A DNA stretch of 64,000 bases from Cymbidium sinense (Eukaryota > Streptophyta > Magnoliopsida > Asparagales > Orchidaceae). The position numbers were made by a program, and so were the translations under genes. Location of the stretch: NCBI GenBank assembly GCA_021442155.1, contig CM038214.1, positions 27,094,450 to 27,158,449 of the forward strand, read 5' to 3'. Positions within the stretch are counted from its first letter, which is position 1; every line of letters begins with the position of its first letter. The notes beneath the pieces are model-generated. The model saw only the letters and a list, made by a program, of their open reading frames with translations. It ran no database searches and was not told where the DNA came from. Below, piece by piece: positions 37,621 to 47,417 of the stretch.

Positions 37621-38237
37621 TCATCATTTAAGTGTGCTAAAATATGTTGAATGTATAAATACACCTAGGATTAAATCATATGCATGTTACATGTGAAGGA
37701 AAGGAATGAATTAATATATATCATGTGGTAGTAATTCAATTAAATTAACCTTAAGATGCCTTTCATTTTGAATAGGATTATTTAAAGTGAACCTAAAAAA
37801 TTAGGATTAATTAAATCATTTAATAAGCCATTCACTAAAGAGAACTAAATCAAATTAATATAATTTAGAAAGTGACTTAAGGTAGGGATGAAAGAGGGAA
37901 TCCTTTTCCTCTCTTTACAACACTTAGTTGCTACGTATAATCAAATGAAACAAAGAAAACACAAATTAAAATTCTCAAATCAATTAAACTACTTCAAGTG
38001 AAATCAAACTTTCATGTTAAATTAAATCCTTCTACACTTAGAAAATACAACACTAATACCACATAAGACTTAATAAACACAATAGAATTAAGTTACCACT
38101 TCTAGCTCTAAGTTAGGATAGTGAATGATGTGATGTATGTTTTATTTTATGATGTCTTATTTTAGATTGGATGTTAGGGTGTATGCTTCATAGACTGGAT
38201 GATAAGCCAATATTAGCCTAATCATGTTTTTTGTAGG

Positions 38238-38315
38238 GGATTATGCTTAAGGGATGCTTAAAATAATATGTGAATGCTCTTTTTTGTAGGTTGCTTAAAT
38301 CCTTAAGAATAATCC
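38238..38315. repeat. Inverted repeat, conserved hairpin (copy B)
   Basis: GGATTATGCTTAAGG on the left pairs with CCTTAAGAATAATCC on the right, with one mismatch and about 47 nt between arms. It corresponds to the 6389-6465 hairpin of copy A. Confidence 0.7.
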
Positions 38316-40260
38316 AAGTTAGGATAGGTGGGCTTAGTTACCCATGTGTAGGTGCTAAGTCCAAATTATAACAATTGCTTGGGATTATATGAATATTTAG
38401 CTAACCTTTATTTTGCAGGTGTAGTTAGATTTACTTTTCTCACATAAATGTAATTTTTGTAGTAGGAATTAGTATTAGTGCTATGGGGAATTAGGATGAG
38501 CAATGGCCAGAAAGCTTTTTCCTGGGGTGCCCTGTGATGCCTTTGATGTAAGCACCATCCAAATCAAAGAAGGAACCAAATCAGAAATGGAGATATAAAA
38601 AAGAGGTCCCCCATAGCATTTAACAAAATTATAATTAATCTTTCATATTCTAAGTTATATAAGGGTAGAGCTCGGCTACTCATCTTTTCTCTCTTCGGGT
38701 TGTATGGCCTGATCATTGATGTTTTATTCTTTATGATAGTTTATATAATTGTTTGATGTTATGTTTACATTATGCATTAACACAACATGATTTTCATAGT
38801 TTCTTAGATGATTGATGCTTTAATGTGTGGCTTGGATACGATTAGGCTCTTAGGATAAAAATAACATTTCTACCCAACTAATCTCTCATAAATAAATTTT
38901 AAACAACTCATAATGTCATTATAAAGCCTAAGACATAAATAAGATAATTAAAATATTTAGCAACCCCTTAGTTGTATGGTTGTATGTTTCACATCATGCC
39001 TGCATATTCTTTCTCTCTTGAATATGAAGAATCTCCAACCTTGCACGATAAAGGAATGCTTGGCATGTGAGGGCATTCCTTGTGGTGGAGAACACTTTCT
39101 TCTAGATGATTTGACCCATAACCTATTTCATCATGCATTTAGGCTTAAGAAGTCCTAAAGCCTCTGTCAAAATGATCTGCCTAAAATAAAATAAAATAAA
39201 ATTTGAAAATATTTTGCATCTATAAATTAAGTCATATGCTCATACCACTCATGCTCTTATCTCTTAGGGAATGTGTTTAGGACTTTAGCCTCTTTATAAT
39301 TAAATAACCACCCTAGCTATCTTACAATTCATATGACTAGACTACATGGTTTTAAAATCATAGGAGGTGTTAGTTGGCGACACTCAAGTGGTTATAAGTC
39401 TAGAAGTCAAATAATTTATTCTCTCTTATGGAGGTAAACCCTTATGTCCATTTGTCACTTAGATTTAGGCTGTGGTTTAGCTCATACTAAAGATCCCTAG
39501 ATTTAGGATCCAAGGTAGCTATTTCATTTAGGCTACGGGCATAAATCCTTACCTCTTGGGCATTACCACAACCTTGTATTGGTGGTTTATAAGCCCCAGT
39601 AATCTAATTAAATTTCAACTCAAAATATATAAATCACCTCAACTTCAAAATTATAAAGCCTAAGCCCAACCATAGGATAGATTGGAATGCTCACTAGGCT
39701 TCCTAGTATCATAAGCATTTCCTACTTATTTCATTTGGATTCCAAAAATAATCTTCTCCTTGAACTTTCTCAAATGATTTTCCAAATACAACCAATATTT
39801 TGATAGTCTAACCTTAAAATCTTCAGAGATGATAATTGTCTATTTTAATCAAGAGTATTCTTAGGAAATTTCATTTCTTAGAATGTAATTAACTATGGAG
39901 GCTTGCCTCCATAGCGAACTTAAGAACTTGGTTTAATATAAACCCTACTTAATTCATCCATTTAAAGTAGGGAAAAAATCTCTAGTATATTTAAAGACCC
40001 ATCATGCCTTTGGAGTCCTTATTACGTGATTAAGTCCACTGTAGGGTGATGCCTCTATCTTTTGAGAGAGTATATCATACCTCACTGTTGTACTCGATCA
40101 CCTCAAAAAGTACCCCCCCACATTTAAAATAAACACCACAAGGCCCTCTCGCCTTGTTCATTAAATCCTCTCAACATCATCCTTTCTTTTTGGAGTTTGG
40201 AGATGTCAATCCTCAAGAAGGCAAGGGTTCTTAGACTCATAATGTTGGATACACACTCAA
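38316..40260. other. Upstream non-coding region next to PBS-like site (copy B)
   Basis: AT-rich conserved sequence aligned with A 6466-8280. I see no gene. Short open frames here differ between A and B and are not conserved. Confidence 0.5.
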
Positions 40261-40277
40261 CTAGAACTTTGATACCA
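40261..40277 (-). other. Candidate primer-binding site of gypsy-derived copy B
   Basis: On the minus strand the sequence reads TGGTATCAAAGTTCTAG. Plant LTR elements often use the 3' end of initiator tRNA-Met, giving TGGTATCAGAGC. Ten of the first twelve bases agree. If real, the 5' LTR would lie at 40278-40350, only about 75 bp, so it must be truncated. Copy A has a weaker version at the same place. Confidence 0.5.
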
Positions 40278-40350
40278 TATCTACCAACATGCAGTGTAAT
40301 GTAAATAGTCCATTGTACTCGATCATCCCTAGGAGTAAGTCTTCATTGCC

Positions 40351-41154
40351 GAATGTAACCTATTGATTTACTTAATTAAAAAAACTAAACCATAAATCCT
40401 AAATCCTTAAGATTAAACCCTAAAACCTAAACCCTAAACCTAACACTAAACTACAAGCCTAAACTTGGTGTGTAGTAGTGGTGGCTATGGAGAGGGAGGT
40501 ACAACGGAGGTTACAACCATGGTGGTGGCAGAGGGAGAGATTGGGGATATGATGGTCGATCCCGCTACTAAGAGGCCGGGGTGGTTTTGATGGAAACTAG
40601 AGAAACTAAAGAATGATCAATCAGATCTACTGCTCCTCGAACTGTGTCATTATAGTAGAGATAGTTCTTGTTATCTAGGGTTTTCAATTTTCTCTATGCA
40701 TGCTCATTTTTTATCTATCTCATCACTTATGTCTTAGAAAACTTGGTTATTTGGTTGATGAAATCAAAAAGAAGAAATGTTGAATCTAGATTTGTTCTCT
40801 ATTTAAAAAAACTAAAAACCCTAAACTCTAAATTGAACCCTAAACCCTAAACCTATAACCCTAAACCTTAACCCTAAACCCTAAAACCCTAAACACTAAA
40901 CTTTAAACCCTTAGCCCTAAACCCTAAACCCTAAAACCCTAAACCTCAAACCCTAAACCATAAACCCTAAAACCTACATCCCTAAACCCAAAATGTAAAC
41001 CAAACCATAAATCATAAACCCTAAAACCTAAAACATAGACCTAAACTAAATAAACAAAAAAATAAGTAAATAAATAAATAAACCTAAACCTAAATAAAAT
41101 AAAAAAATAAGTTAAAATTTAAACCTAAACTAAAACCTAAACCTAAACTTAAAA
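40351..41154 (+). repeat. Telomere-like array between copy B and the copia element
   Basis: Starts with a landmark box variant (CCTATTGATTTACTTAATT at 40359), continues with CCCTAAA-rich DNA, contains a GRP right fragment (40470-40812), then CCCTAAA and CCTAAA zones up to the left LTR of the copia element. Confidence 0.85.
40470..40812 (+). pseudogene. GRP retrocopy 5, right fragment
   Basis: Begins inside the Gly-rich tail (TAGTAGTGGTGGCTATGG) and keeps GGYNHGGGRGRDWGYDG-type and GRGGFDGN-like phrases with a stop. The 3' UTR keeps CTATGCATGCTCATTTTTTA and GAAGAAATGTTGAATCTAGA and ends in an A-run at about 40804-40810. No RRM end is present. It may be the continuation of the fragment at 26826-26870 on the other side of copy B. 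Confidence 0.72.
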
Positions 41155-43304
41155 TGTTTGGTTAATGAGCCTCATGTTCAATCCATCAATTTTGATGATA
41201 ACAAATGAATATTTGGATGTTCTAATGAATGTTTTATGTGTTTTGAATATATCAATTTCTAATTACATATCCAATACATCTCATAATGTGTTTGGAGAAG
41301 AAGAATGAAAGATAGATCAAAATGGATAATGTGAAGCTCAAGATACAATATTTTAAGTTATAAGCATTTATAATTATCTTAGAAATTCATATGAATTCAT
41401 TGGCATGAATCAATTTTCTCACAACATAACATATTATTTTAATGAGGTTAATTTATATCAATCTCTAATTAACATTCAATTATATGTTTCATACATAGCA
41501 TTTGAATTGTCAAAATTATAAATGATAATAAATTATGACAATTAAGTGTAATTATTTTATTTAATTAATATAACTAAATATTTTAATTTAATTTGAAGGT
41601 TATATGATAACTAACATATATATGATTATATATCATCATAATATTTAAATGTCATTTTCAAAATTAACAAAAAAATGTGAAATTTTGTATTTTTGACAAA
41701 GTTATTTATAATCAAGAATTTATATCCATTTCATCTCTAATGGATTCTTAGATTTTTCCCTTTAATTTGATAGGTTACATGACCCATTTGATTAAAATTG
41801 AATTTAATATGACTTTTCTTGCTAATTTTTTTAATGAATGCATGCTACATGCTTTGAATATATTAAGAGCATATTTGATTATTTTGAGTTGTGAATAATT
41901 GGATGCTTAAATTTAATATTTATTTAATATAAATTATGGTTTTATTGAATATTAAATTATTAGATGATAACATGATGTTAGAATAATATATTTTGAAATA
42001 ATTCAAAATGACCTTCTTTACTATAAATAGCCCTCATTCTCTTCATGAAAGCATTCCTCATTAAAATTTCAAAATCCCTCAAAATCTAGAGAAAATTTCT
42101 TAGATTTTCCTTCCAAGTGTTCTCCAAATATTTCAAGATCAAATCCTTGGTTTGGAAGCTTCAACATCTTCAACTAAGCAAACTTTCTCAAATTACTTGA
42201 GTTTGTTTTCTTGATCTTAATCCTTTTTTGTTGTTCATGCTATTTTCACCATCTATTTATTCTTTCTAATTTATATTTTGGTGGATTAGTCTTTGGACAT
42301 TGTTTTCACATCAAAGTTTTTTAATCATTTTTTGTGAAAAGCTTGTGTATAGTTTGTAGGATCTATTTCAACTTGTTGAAATTTTAATTCCTACAAATTT
42401 CTTTTAGTTTCTTGAAATATTTCTTCATTAATCTAATTTTAAAGATCATTTATTCTTAGTTCTATTTTAGAAGTATATTTTAAGCATTTTAAATTAAATT
42501 ATTATGCTGAAACTATTTTCATATTTTCTAGATCTCTCTTTTAATTAAAAGCTTACTAACTTAGCCTATCATATATTCATTTTATTTAAGTATTTTGTGA
42601 TCATTAGATTTAATTGAAAGAATCTTTTTGGTTAAAATAAAACAAATTATTCCTTGTTGAAATTTATTTAATTGTGCAAAATAATATTGTGAATTTATTT
42701 TGAAATAATTTTTATATTAGTCTACAAATTGTAATAACATAAACATCTTAGTAAGATCACTTTAAGATATTTATTTTATTATTTCTTATCAATATTAAGT
42801 GAGCATTTTATCTTGCCAAGATTGTTAAGTTGTAAGTGATTATTTATAAGTTATGATATCATTTTTTGAATTGGATAGCTTAGTATATTTGTGAGAGATT
42901 TATTTTATCAAAATTTATTATTTTGTATTTTTTTTTTTTGTGCTATAAAATTTATATTGGGGTTGTATTCGCCCCTTTGTAGGAGAGTACATGTTATTGT
43001 AGGGGTTGTACTTACCCCGTTATGGGAGAGTAATATTTGTAAGCTATTTTTCCATTTAGTGGTTTCCTAGCCACGGGTGGCTAGGCGTGGACATAGGCCA
43101 GTTTTGGTGTTTGGCCAAATCACATAAAAATTGTGTGCCTATTGTCCATCTTTACTTTACTGTACTTTTATTTTTGCTACATTAAAATTGTATCTTGTCA
43201 TTGTAAAATCAATAATTAATTTTCTACTAAACGTAAAAATTTAAGATTTAACTTTAAAATTTTAATATCTCCCAATTCTCTTTTGGGTGCTATAGTGACT
43301 CACA
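41155..43304 (+). repeat. Left (5') LTR of copia element
   Basis: Starts TGTTTGGTTAATGAGCC and ends GTGACTCACA just before the PBS. It contains a TATA box at 42022-42030 and, near its 3' end, the GGGGTTGTA...GAGAGTA phrases and GTGGCTAGGCGTGGAC seen again in the right LTR. Confidence 0.9.
42022..42030 (+). promoter_or_regulatory. TATA box of left copia LTR
   Basis: TATAAATAG followed by CCCTCATTCTCTTCATG, a pyrimidine-rich start region. Transcription would be expected about 25-35 bp downstream. The right LTR has the same box at 48329-48337. Whether the promoter is active is unknown. Confidence 0.7.
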
Positions 43305-43305
43305 T

Positions 43306-43321
43306 TGGTATCGAGCTTAGG
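43306..43321 (+). other. Primer-binding site of copia element
   Basis: TGGTATCGAGCTTAGG begins 1 nt after the LTR end. It matches the plant initiator tRNA-Met type PBS TGGTATCAGAGC apart from one missing base. Confidence 0.85.
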
Positions 43322-43559
43322 CTCTTTTATTGGCTTAACATCTAGAGTAGATCTTTTCACTTTGGCACAAGTTTCCCAAAGGGTTCACTACCGAGGAACA
43401 ATCCACTCATAGACCTCCACTTTTAGATAGTGTACCATTTGATTATTGAAAAATAGAATTAGTACATTTTAAGAGGTCAAGATGTACATGTGGTATATGT
43501 TGACACATCAATATCATACACCCATAGTAGAAGTAAATGGCATTAAAGTAGAAAACCAT

Positions 43560-44290
43560 TTGAGGAATGGTCTATGAAGAGAACTTGATGAATTAAATGC
43601 TAGGGCTTGTAATACTTTACATTGTGCTTTATTACGATGATTACATGAAAATTTCTATGTTAAGTAGTAACAAAAGAAATATGGGATAAACTCATTATAA
43701 CTTATGAAGGAACTAGTGAAGTTAAAGATGCTTACATGAATATACTTGTTCATGATTATGAGTTAATTTATATGTCTCCTTTAGAATCTATTTCTGATAT
43801 GTATACTAGATTCATGAAAATAATTAACATATTGCATTCTCTTAGAAAAACATATAGGAATCAAGACTTAGTCTATAAGATTCTTAGATGTCTTCCAAAA
43901 GAATGGGAAGCTAAAAGTACTATTAGTGAAGCTAAGGATTTATCTACTTATCCACTTGATCGCTTTTGGGTTCTTTGATAACACATGAATAGGTTATTGC
44001 TCAAAGGGATAAGATGGATAACTTCAGCAAAAAGGGAGAAGGAGAAAGGAAAAGCCATTGCATTACAAGTTGATGATAATGATGAGCATAACACATCAAG
44101 CTCGAATGGTGATAGTGATGAGGTGGACATGCTATCTAAAAGTCTTGGGAACTTCCTAAGGAAGAAGAATCAAAGGTATAAAAAATCTAAAACCCATAAA
44201 TTTCAAAACTAGAAATTTCATATAGGTGAAGGGATCATTTGCTACCATTGTAAAAGCTTGGACACATAAGAGGTGATTGTATAAACTTGT
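43560..44290 (+). pseudogene. Copia gag (capsid region and first zinc knuckle), broken
   Basis: An open part at 43736-43978 encodes MNILVHDYELIYMSPLESIS, then YTRFMKIINILHSL and YKILRCLPKEWEAK, the conserved core of plant copia Gag (UBN2-like), which forms the virus-like particle. Acidic and Lys-rich sequence follows at 43985-44212. Around 44235-44285 a CCHC knuckle (CYHCK...GHIRGDC) is readable only through a frameshift. Upstream parts before 43680 have stops. Confidence 0.85.
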
Positions 44291-44721
44291 TGAATCAAAG
44301 AAGAAAGAGATTGATGTGAAAAGAAGAAAAATATGAAGGAGGAGAAAAGTACCAGAATAAGAGGACACCTTTATGGGCCAATCTAGATTCAAATGAATCA
44401 AGTACTTGCTCATCCGATGAAGAGGTCAACATATGTCTTATGGAAAATGGAGAATCTAACTTAGATTCTCAAGAGGTATGTAATGATATATCTTAGGATG
44501 AATTAGATGATGCTTTTAATGATTTAGTTATTGAATATAAAAAATTAAAAAGAAAATACTAAACCTTAGAAAAGAACATAAAAATTTAGATATGCATTTT
44601 TTGTGATTTAAAAAAATGAATGTGATAATTTAAAAGTAAAAATACTTCTTATTAAATTGTTCCTTACTTATATGTAAACTTCAAGAGAGAATATCTTGTT
44701 AAAGCAAGATTAGAATTATGT

Positions 44722-45045
44722 TTGAAATCACAAGTTCATTATAATACTTCAAGAAAAACATTTAATAAAAATTATTTGCATCATACACATCCAACTCATA
44801 TACCTTATAATTATCATGCTAAGTTATATGCAAACACTAATGTTTGGTGCAACTATTGTGATAAAAAAGGGCATATTTCATTTGATTGTTATGCACATAA
44901 ATTACAAAACACTAAGAATCATCTTATGTATGGGTACCAAAGGTACAAGCACTACACAAAATGCATAGATATCTTGCTTCAAATTTATAATGTGGACCCA
45001 AACATGTTTGGGTTCCAAAAGTTAACATGTGAGTTTCTTTTGTAG
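44722..45045 (+). pseudogene. Copia Gag/Pol spacer with second CCHC zinc knuckle
   Basis: An open frame of 107 codons. Residues 43-56 form CNYCDKKGHISFDC, an intact C-X2-C-X4-H-X4-C knuckle (44848-44889), preceded by a basic stretch. In large plant copia elements a second knuckle of this kind lies between Gag and the protease. The short segment after it leads toward the VPK-like start of the protease. It is not bounded by a proper start, so it is a fragment of the polyprotein. Confidence 0.8.
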
Positions 45046-45049
45046 GAAT

Positions 45050-45400
45050 GCCTTCAAAGAAAAATCAAAGAAGGCATGTGGTACTTGGGGTGGATGCTAG
45101 ACATATGACTTGAGATAAAGATAAATTCACAACTTTAGAATCAAGTGATGGAGGATTTCTTACATATGGAGATAATGAAAGGAAAGATCATTGGCATTGG
45201 TTCTATTGGTAAGAATTCTATCACTTTAGATAAAGTTTTTCTAGTAGAAGGATTAAAACATAATTTAATTTCTATTAGTCAATTATGTGATAATGGTTTG
45301 AATGTAGTATTCCATGCATCATATTGCATTATACAAAATAATGAAAATGTTTTGTTAGTATGAAAAGATATAAAAATATTTATGTCATTGATTTAGATAG
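45050..45400 (+). pseudogene. Copia aspartic protease, broken
   Basis: Around 45090-45115 the sequence GTGGATGCTAGACATATGAC retains the VDxGxxRHMT-type catalytic region (family DSGCSRHMTG) with altered residues and a stop. The downstream frame (45145-45363) gives GKIIGIGSIGKNSITLDKVF and then EGLKHNLISISQLCDNGLNV, which is the standard C-terminal half of plant copia protease. Confidence 0.85.
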
Positions 45401-45685
45401 ATTTCATGATGTGAATTTTTAATTTACTTTTAAAAGCACTCATGATGATATATGGTTAGGGCATAGATATGTCATATTAACATACACACTTAATAAAATT
45501 TCAAACTTGATTTTAGTTGGATTGCCTAAATTAAATTTTCATTCAAACTATGTTTGTGATGCATGTATTCATGGTAAGCATTCTAGAAGCTCATTTAAAA
45601 GTAAAATATTGTTTCTACTAGACCTAGAATTGCACATGGATTTATTTGGTCCTAAACTAGCTTAGGTGGAAAAAATTATTATTTT
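45401..45685 (+). pseudogene. Copia integrase N-terminal (GAG_pre-integrase) domain
   Basis: Readable phrases are IWLGHR (from W-H-x-R-L-G-H), LNKISNL, GLPKLNFHSNYVCDACIHGK (the CxxC half of the HHCC zinc finger) and HMDLFGPKL, which holds the first catalytic Asp of the integrase core (about 45640). The histidine half of the zinc finger is degraded and a stop precedes the next segment. Confidence 0.8.
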
Positions 45686-46100
45686 GTGATTGTTGATGAT
45701 TTCTCTAGATATACTTGGGTTTTATTTGTAACTTACAAGAATGATGTTTTTGATGAGTTTAGAAAGTTTTCTAAATATATTCAAAGAGAACAAATCCTTT
45801 TGATTAATAGGGTTCAATGTGACCATGGTGGAGAATTTGAAAATAAATTATTTGAGGATTATTGTGATGAACACGGGATTAGACATAATTTTTCTTCACC
45901 TAGAACTCCCCAACAAAATGGAGTAGTATAGAGAAAAAAATAGAATATTAATTGAATTAAGTAGATCTATGCTTGATGAGTATAAATTTCCAAAATATTT
46001 TTAGGCAGATGCAGAAAATACTGCATGTTATGTGATGAATAGGATCTATTTTAGACCAATTTTGAAGAAGACACCCTATGAATTATTTTTTGGAAAGAAA
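45686..46100 (+). pseudogene. Copia integrase catalytic core, ending in deletion junction
   Basis: 45686-45928 encodes VDDFSRYTWVLFV, a CDHGGEFEN motif with the second catalytic Asp (about 45821), and SSPRTPQQNGVV. The next codon, which should be the third catalytic residue (Glu of NGVVERKNR), is TAG at 45929-45931. One extra A then shifts the frame. Beyond it RILIELSRSMLDEYKFPKYF and ENTACYVMNRI can be read, with a TAG where Trp of FW is expected. At about 46092-46103 the GKK of integrase runs straight into RT. Confidence 0.88.
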
Positions 46101-46560
46101 GCCTTATATGGTTTAACAGGCTCCTCATGCTTGGTATGATAGGTTAAGTAACTTTTGATAGATCATGGATTTAGAAAGGGTAGAGTAGATACCACTTTAT
46201 TCCTTAAGAGCATAGATGATGATTTGATTGTGGTACAGGTGTGTGTAGATGATATATTATTTGGAAGTACAAATGAATCTTTGTCCCATGAGTTCTCATC
46301 TTTGATGTCTAAAGAGTTTGAAATGAGTATGATGGGAGAACTTAATTTTTTTGTTAGGTCTTCAAGTGAAGCAACAAGAAAATGGCACATTCATCTATCA
46401 AACCAAGTACACAAATGAATTACTTGAGAGGTTTGACATGAAAAGATTTAAATCTAGTAAAACTCCTATGAGCCCATCTACAAAATTGGATTTAGATGAA
46501 TTAGGAAAATCTGATCAAAACTTTATAGGAGTATGATAGGTTCACTTTTATACCTTCGCT
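46101..46560 (+). pseudogene. Copia reverse transcriptase, C-terminal half
   Basis: Starts at ALYGL (family KALYGLKQAPRAW) and continues with HGFRKGRVDTTLFLKS, a CVDD active-site box (family YVDD, about 46243-46254), GELNFF, GLQVKQQENGTFIYQTKYTN, RFDMKRFKSSKTPM and STKLDLDE. The N-terminal half of RT, with fingers and first catalytic Asp, is gone through the integrase-RT deletion. Frame changes occur at about 46150 and 46355. Confidence 0.88.
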
Positions 46561-47185
46561 AGTAGGCACGATATTATGTTTGCTATTTGTTTGTATGCTC
46601 ATTTTGAGGCCAACCTAAAAGAATCTCATTTATTAGCAGTCAAGCGTATCTTTTGGTATTTGATAGGAACTACTAGGTTAGGTTTATGGTATCCTAAAAA
46701 TTCTTTATCATGTGATTTGGTTTCTTATTCTGATAGTGATTTTATTGGATGTAAAGTAGATTGAAAAGCACATCAGCACATGTCATTTTTTAGGATCATC
46801 GCTATGTCTTGGTCATCATAGGAAACAAAATTTTATAGCTTTATCCACTGCCAAGGCTAAGTACATAGCTGCCGGTAGTTATATTGCTCAGGTCCTTTGG
46901 TTAAAGAAATAATTAGATGATTTTGGTATTAAGCAAGATCATATTCTAGTTCAGTGTGACAATACCAGCGCTATTAGTTTGACTAAAAATCTGATCTAGC
47001 ACTCACGAACCAAACATATAGAAATTAGACATCATTTTATTATGGATCATGTTTCGAAAGGTGATGTTAATATTAATTTCATTAGTACTGATTTACAAAT
47101 TGCATATATTTTTACAAAACCATTACTAGAAGAGCATTTTTGTACTTTAAGATGCATGCTTGAAATGTTAGATCCTAATATTTAA
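46561..47185 (+). pseudogene. Copia RNase H, broken
   Basis: An open stretch (46576-46761) gives FEANLKESHLLAVKRIFWYL, GLWYPKN and SYSDSDFIGCKVD. Further frames give ALSTAKAKYIAAG, where the conserved ALSTAEAEY has both Glu as Lys (GAG to AAG twice), then QCDNTSAISLTKN, a stop from CAG to TAG, and HSRTKHIEIRHHFI. RNase H normally removes the RNA strand during reverse transcription. The catalytic Glu substitution and stops make it dead. Confidence 0.87.
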
Positions 47186-47399
47186 AATTTATATGTAGTT
47201 TGTTCTCACTTTTTGATGTTGTCAAAAGGGGGAGAAGAGTAAAATGTTGGTTAGTATTAAGTCTATTTTATGCATACATTTAGGGGGAGCAATATTATTC
47301 ATCTCTTATGCATAAATTTTTTTTGAGAATTTTTTCAAAACCCATGATGAAAGGTCAATTTGCACCTTCATCAAAATCAATACCAACATTAGTTTGTCA

Positions 47400-47417
47400 T
47401 CATCAAAAAGGGGAGAT
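47400..47417 (+). other. Polypurine tract of copia element
   Basis: TCATCAAAAAGGGGAGAT directly precedes the TG start of the right LTR. A similar CAAAAGGGGGAGAAG at about 47223-47237 is a typical internal purine tract of this element type. Confidence 0.85.

Larger units (their letters stand above)
26871..40350 (-). mobile_element. Ty3/gypsy (Tat-like) derived segment, copy B
   Basis: The only copy with both ends in the window. In coding sense (right to left) it has a PBS-like site (40261-40277), about 7.7 kb non-coding, protease C-terminus (32240-32560), linker, RT, RNase H start, a sequence gap, then two kinds of tandem repeat (28460-29850 and 26890-28450). The RT motifs INFRDLNKACPKDEFPLP and the placement of tandem repeats downstream of pol are typical of the plant Tat lineage. 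Copy B differs from A and C by more substitutions. Its left end starts about 70 bp inside the left end seen in C. Confidence 0.85.

Noticed and set aside
43948..46390. Minus-strand frames at 43948-44130, 44156-44413 and 46163-46390
   Set aside because: They are antisense shadows of copia gag and RT.
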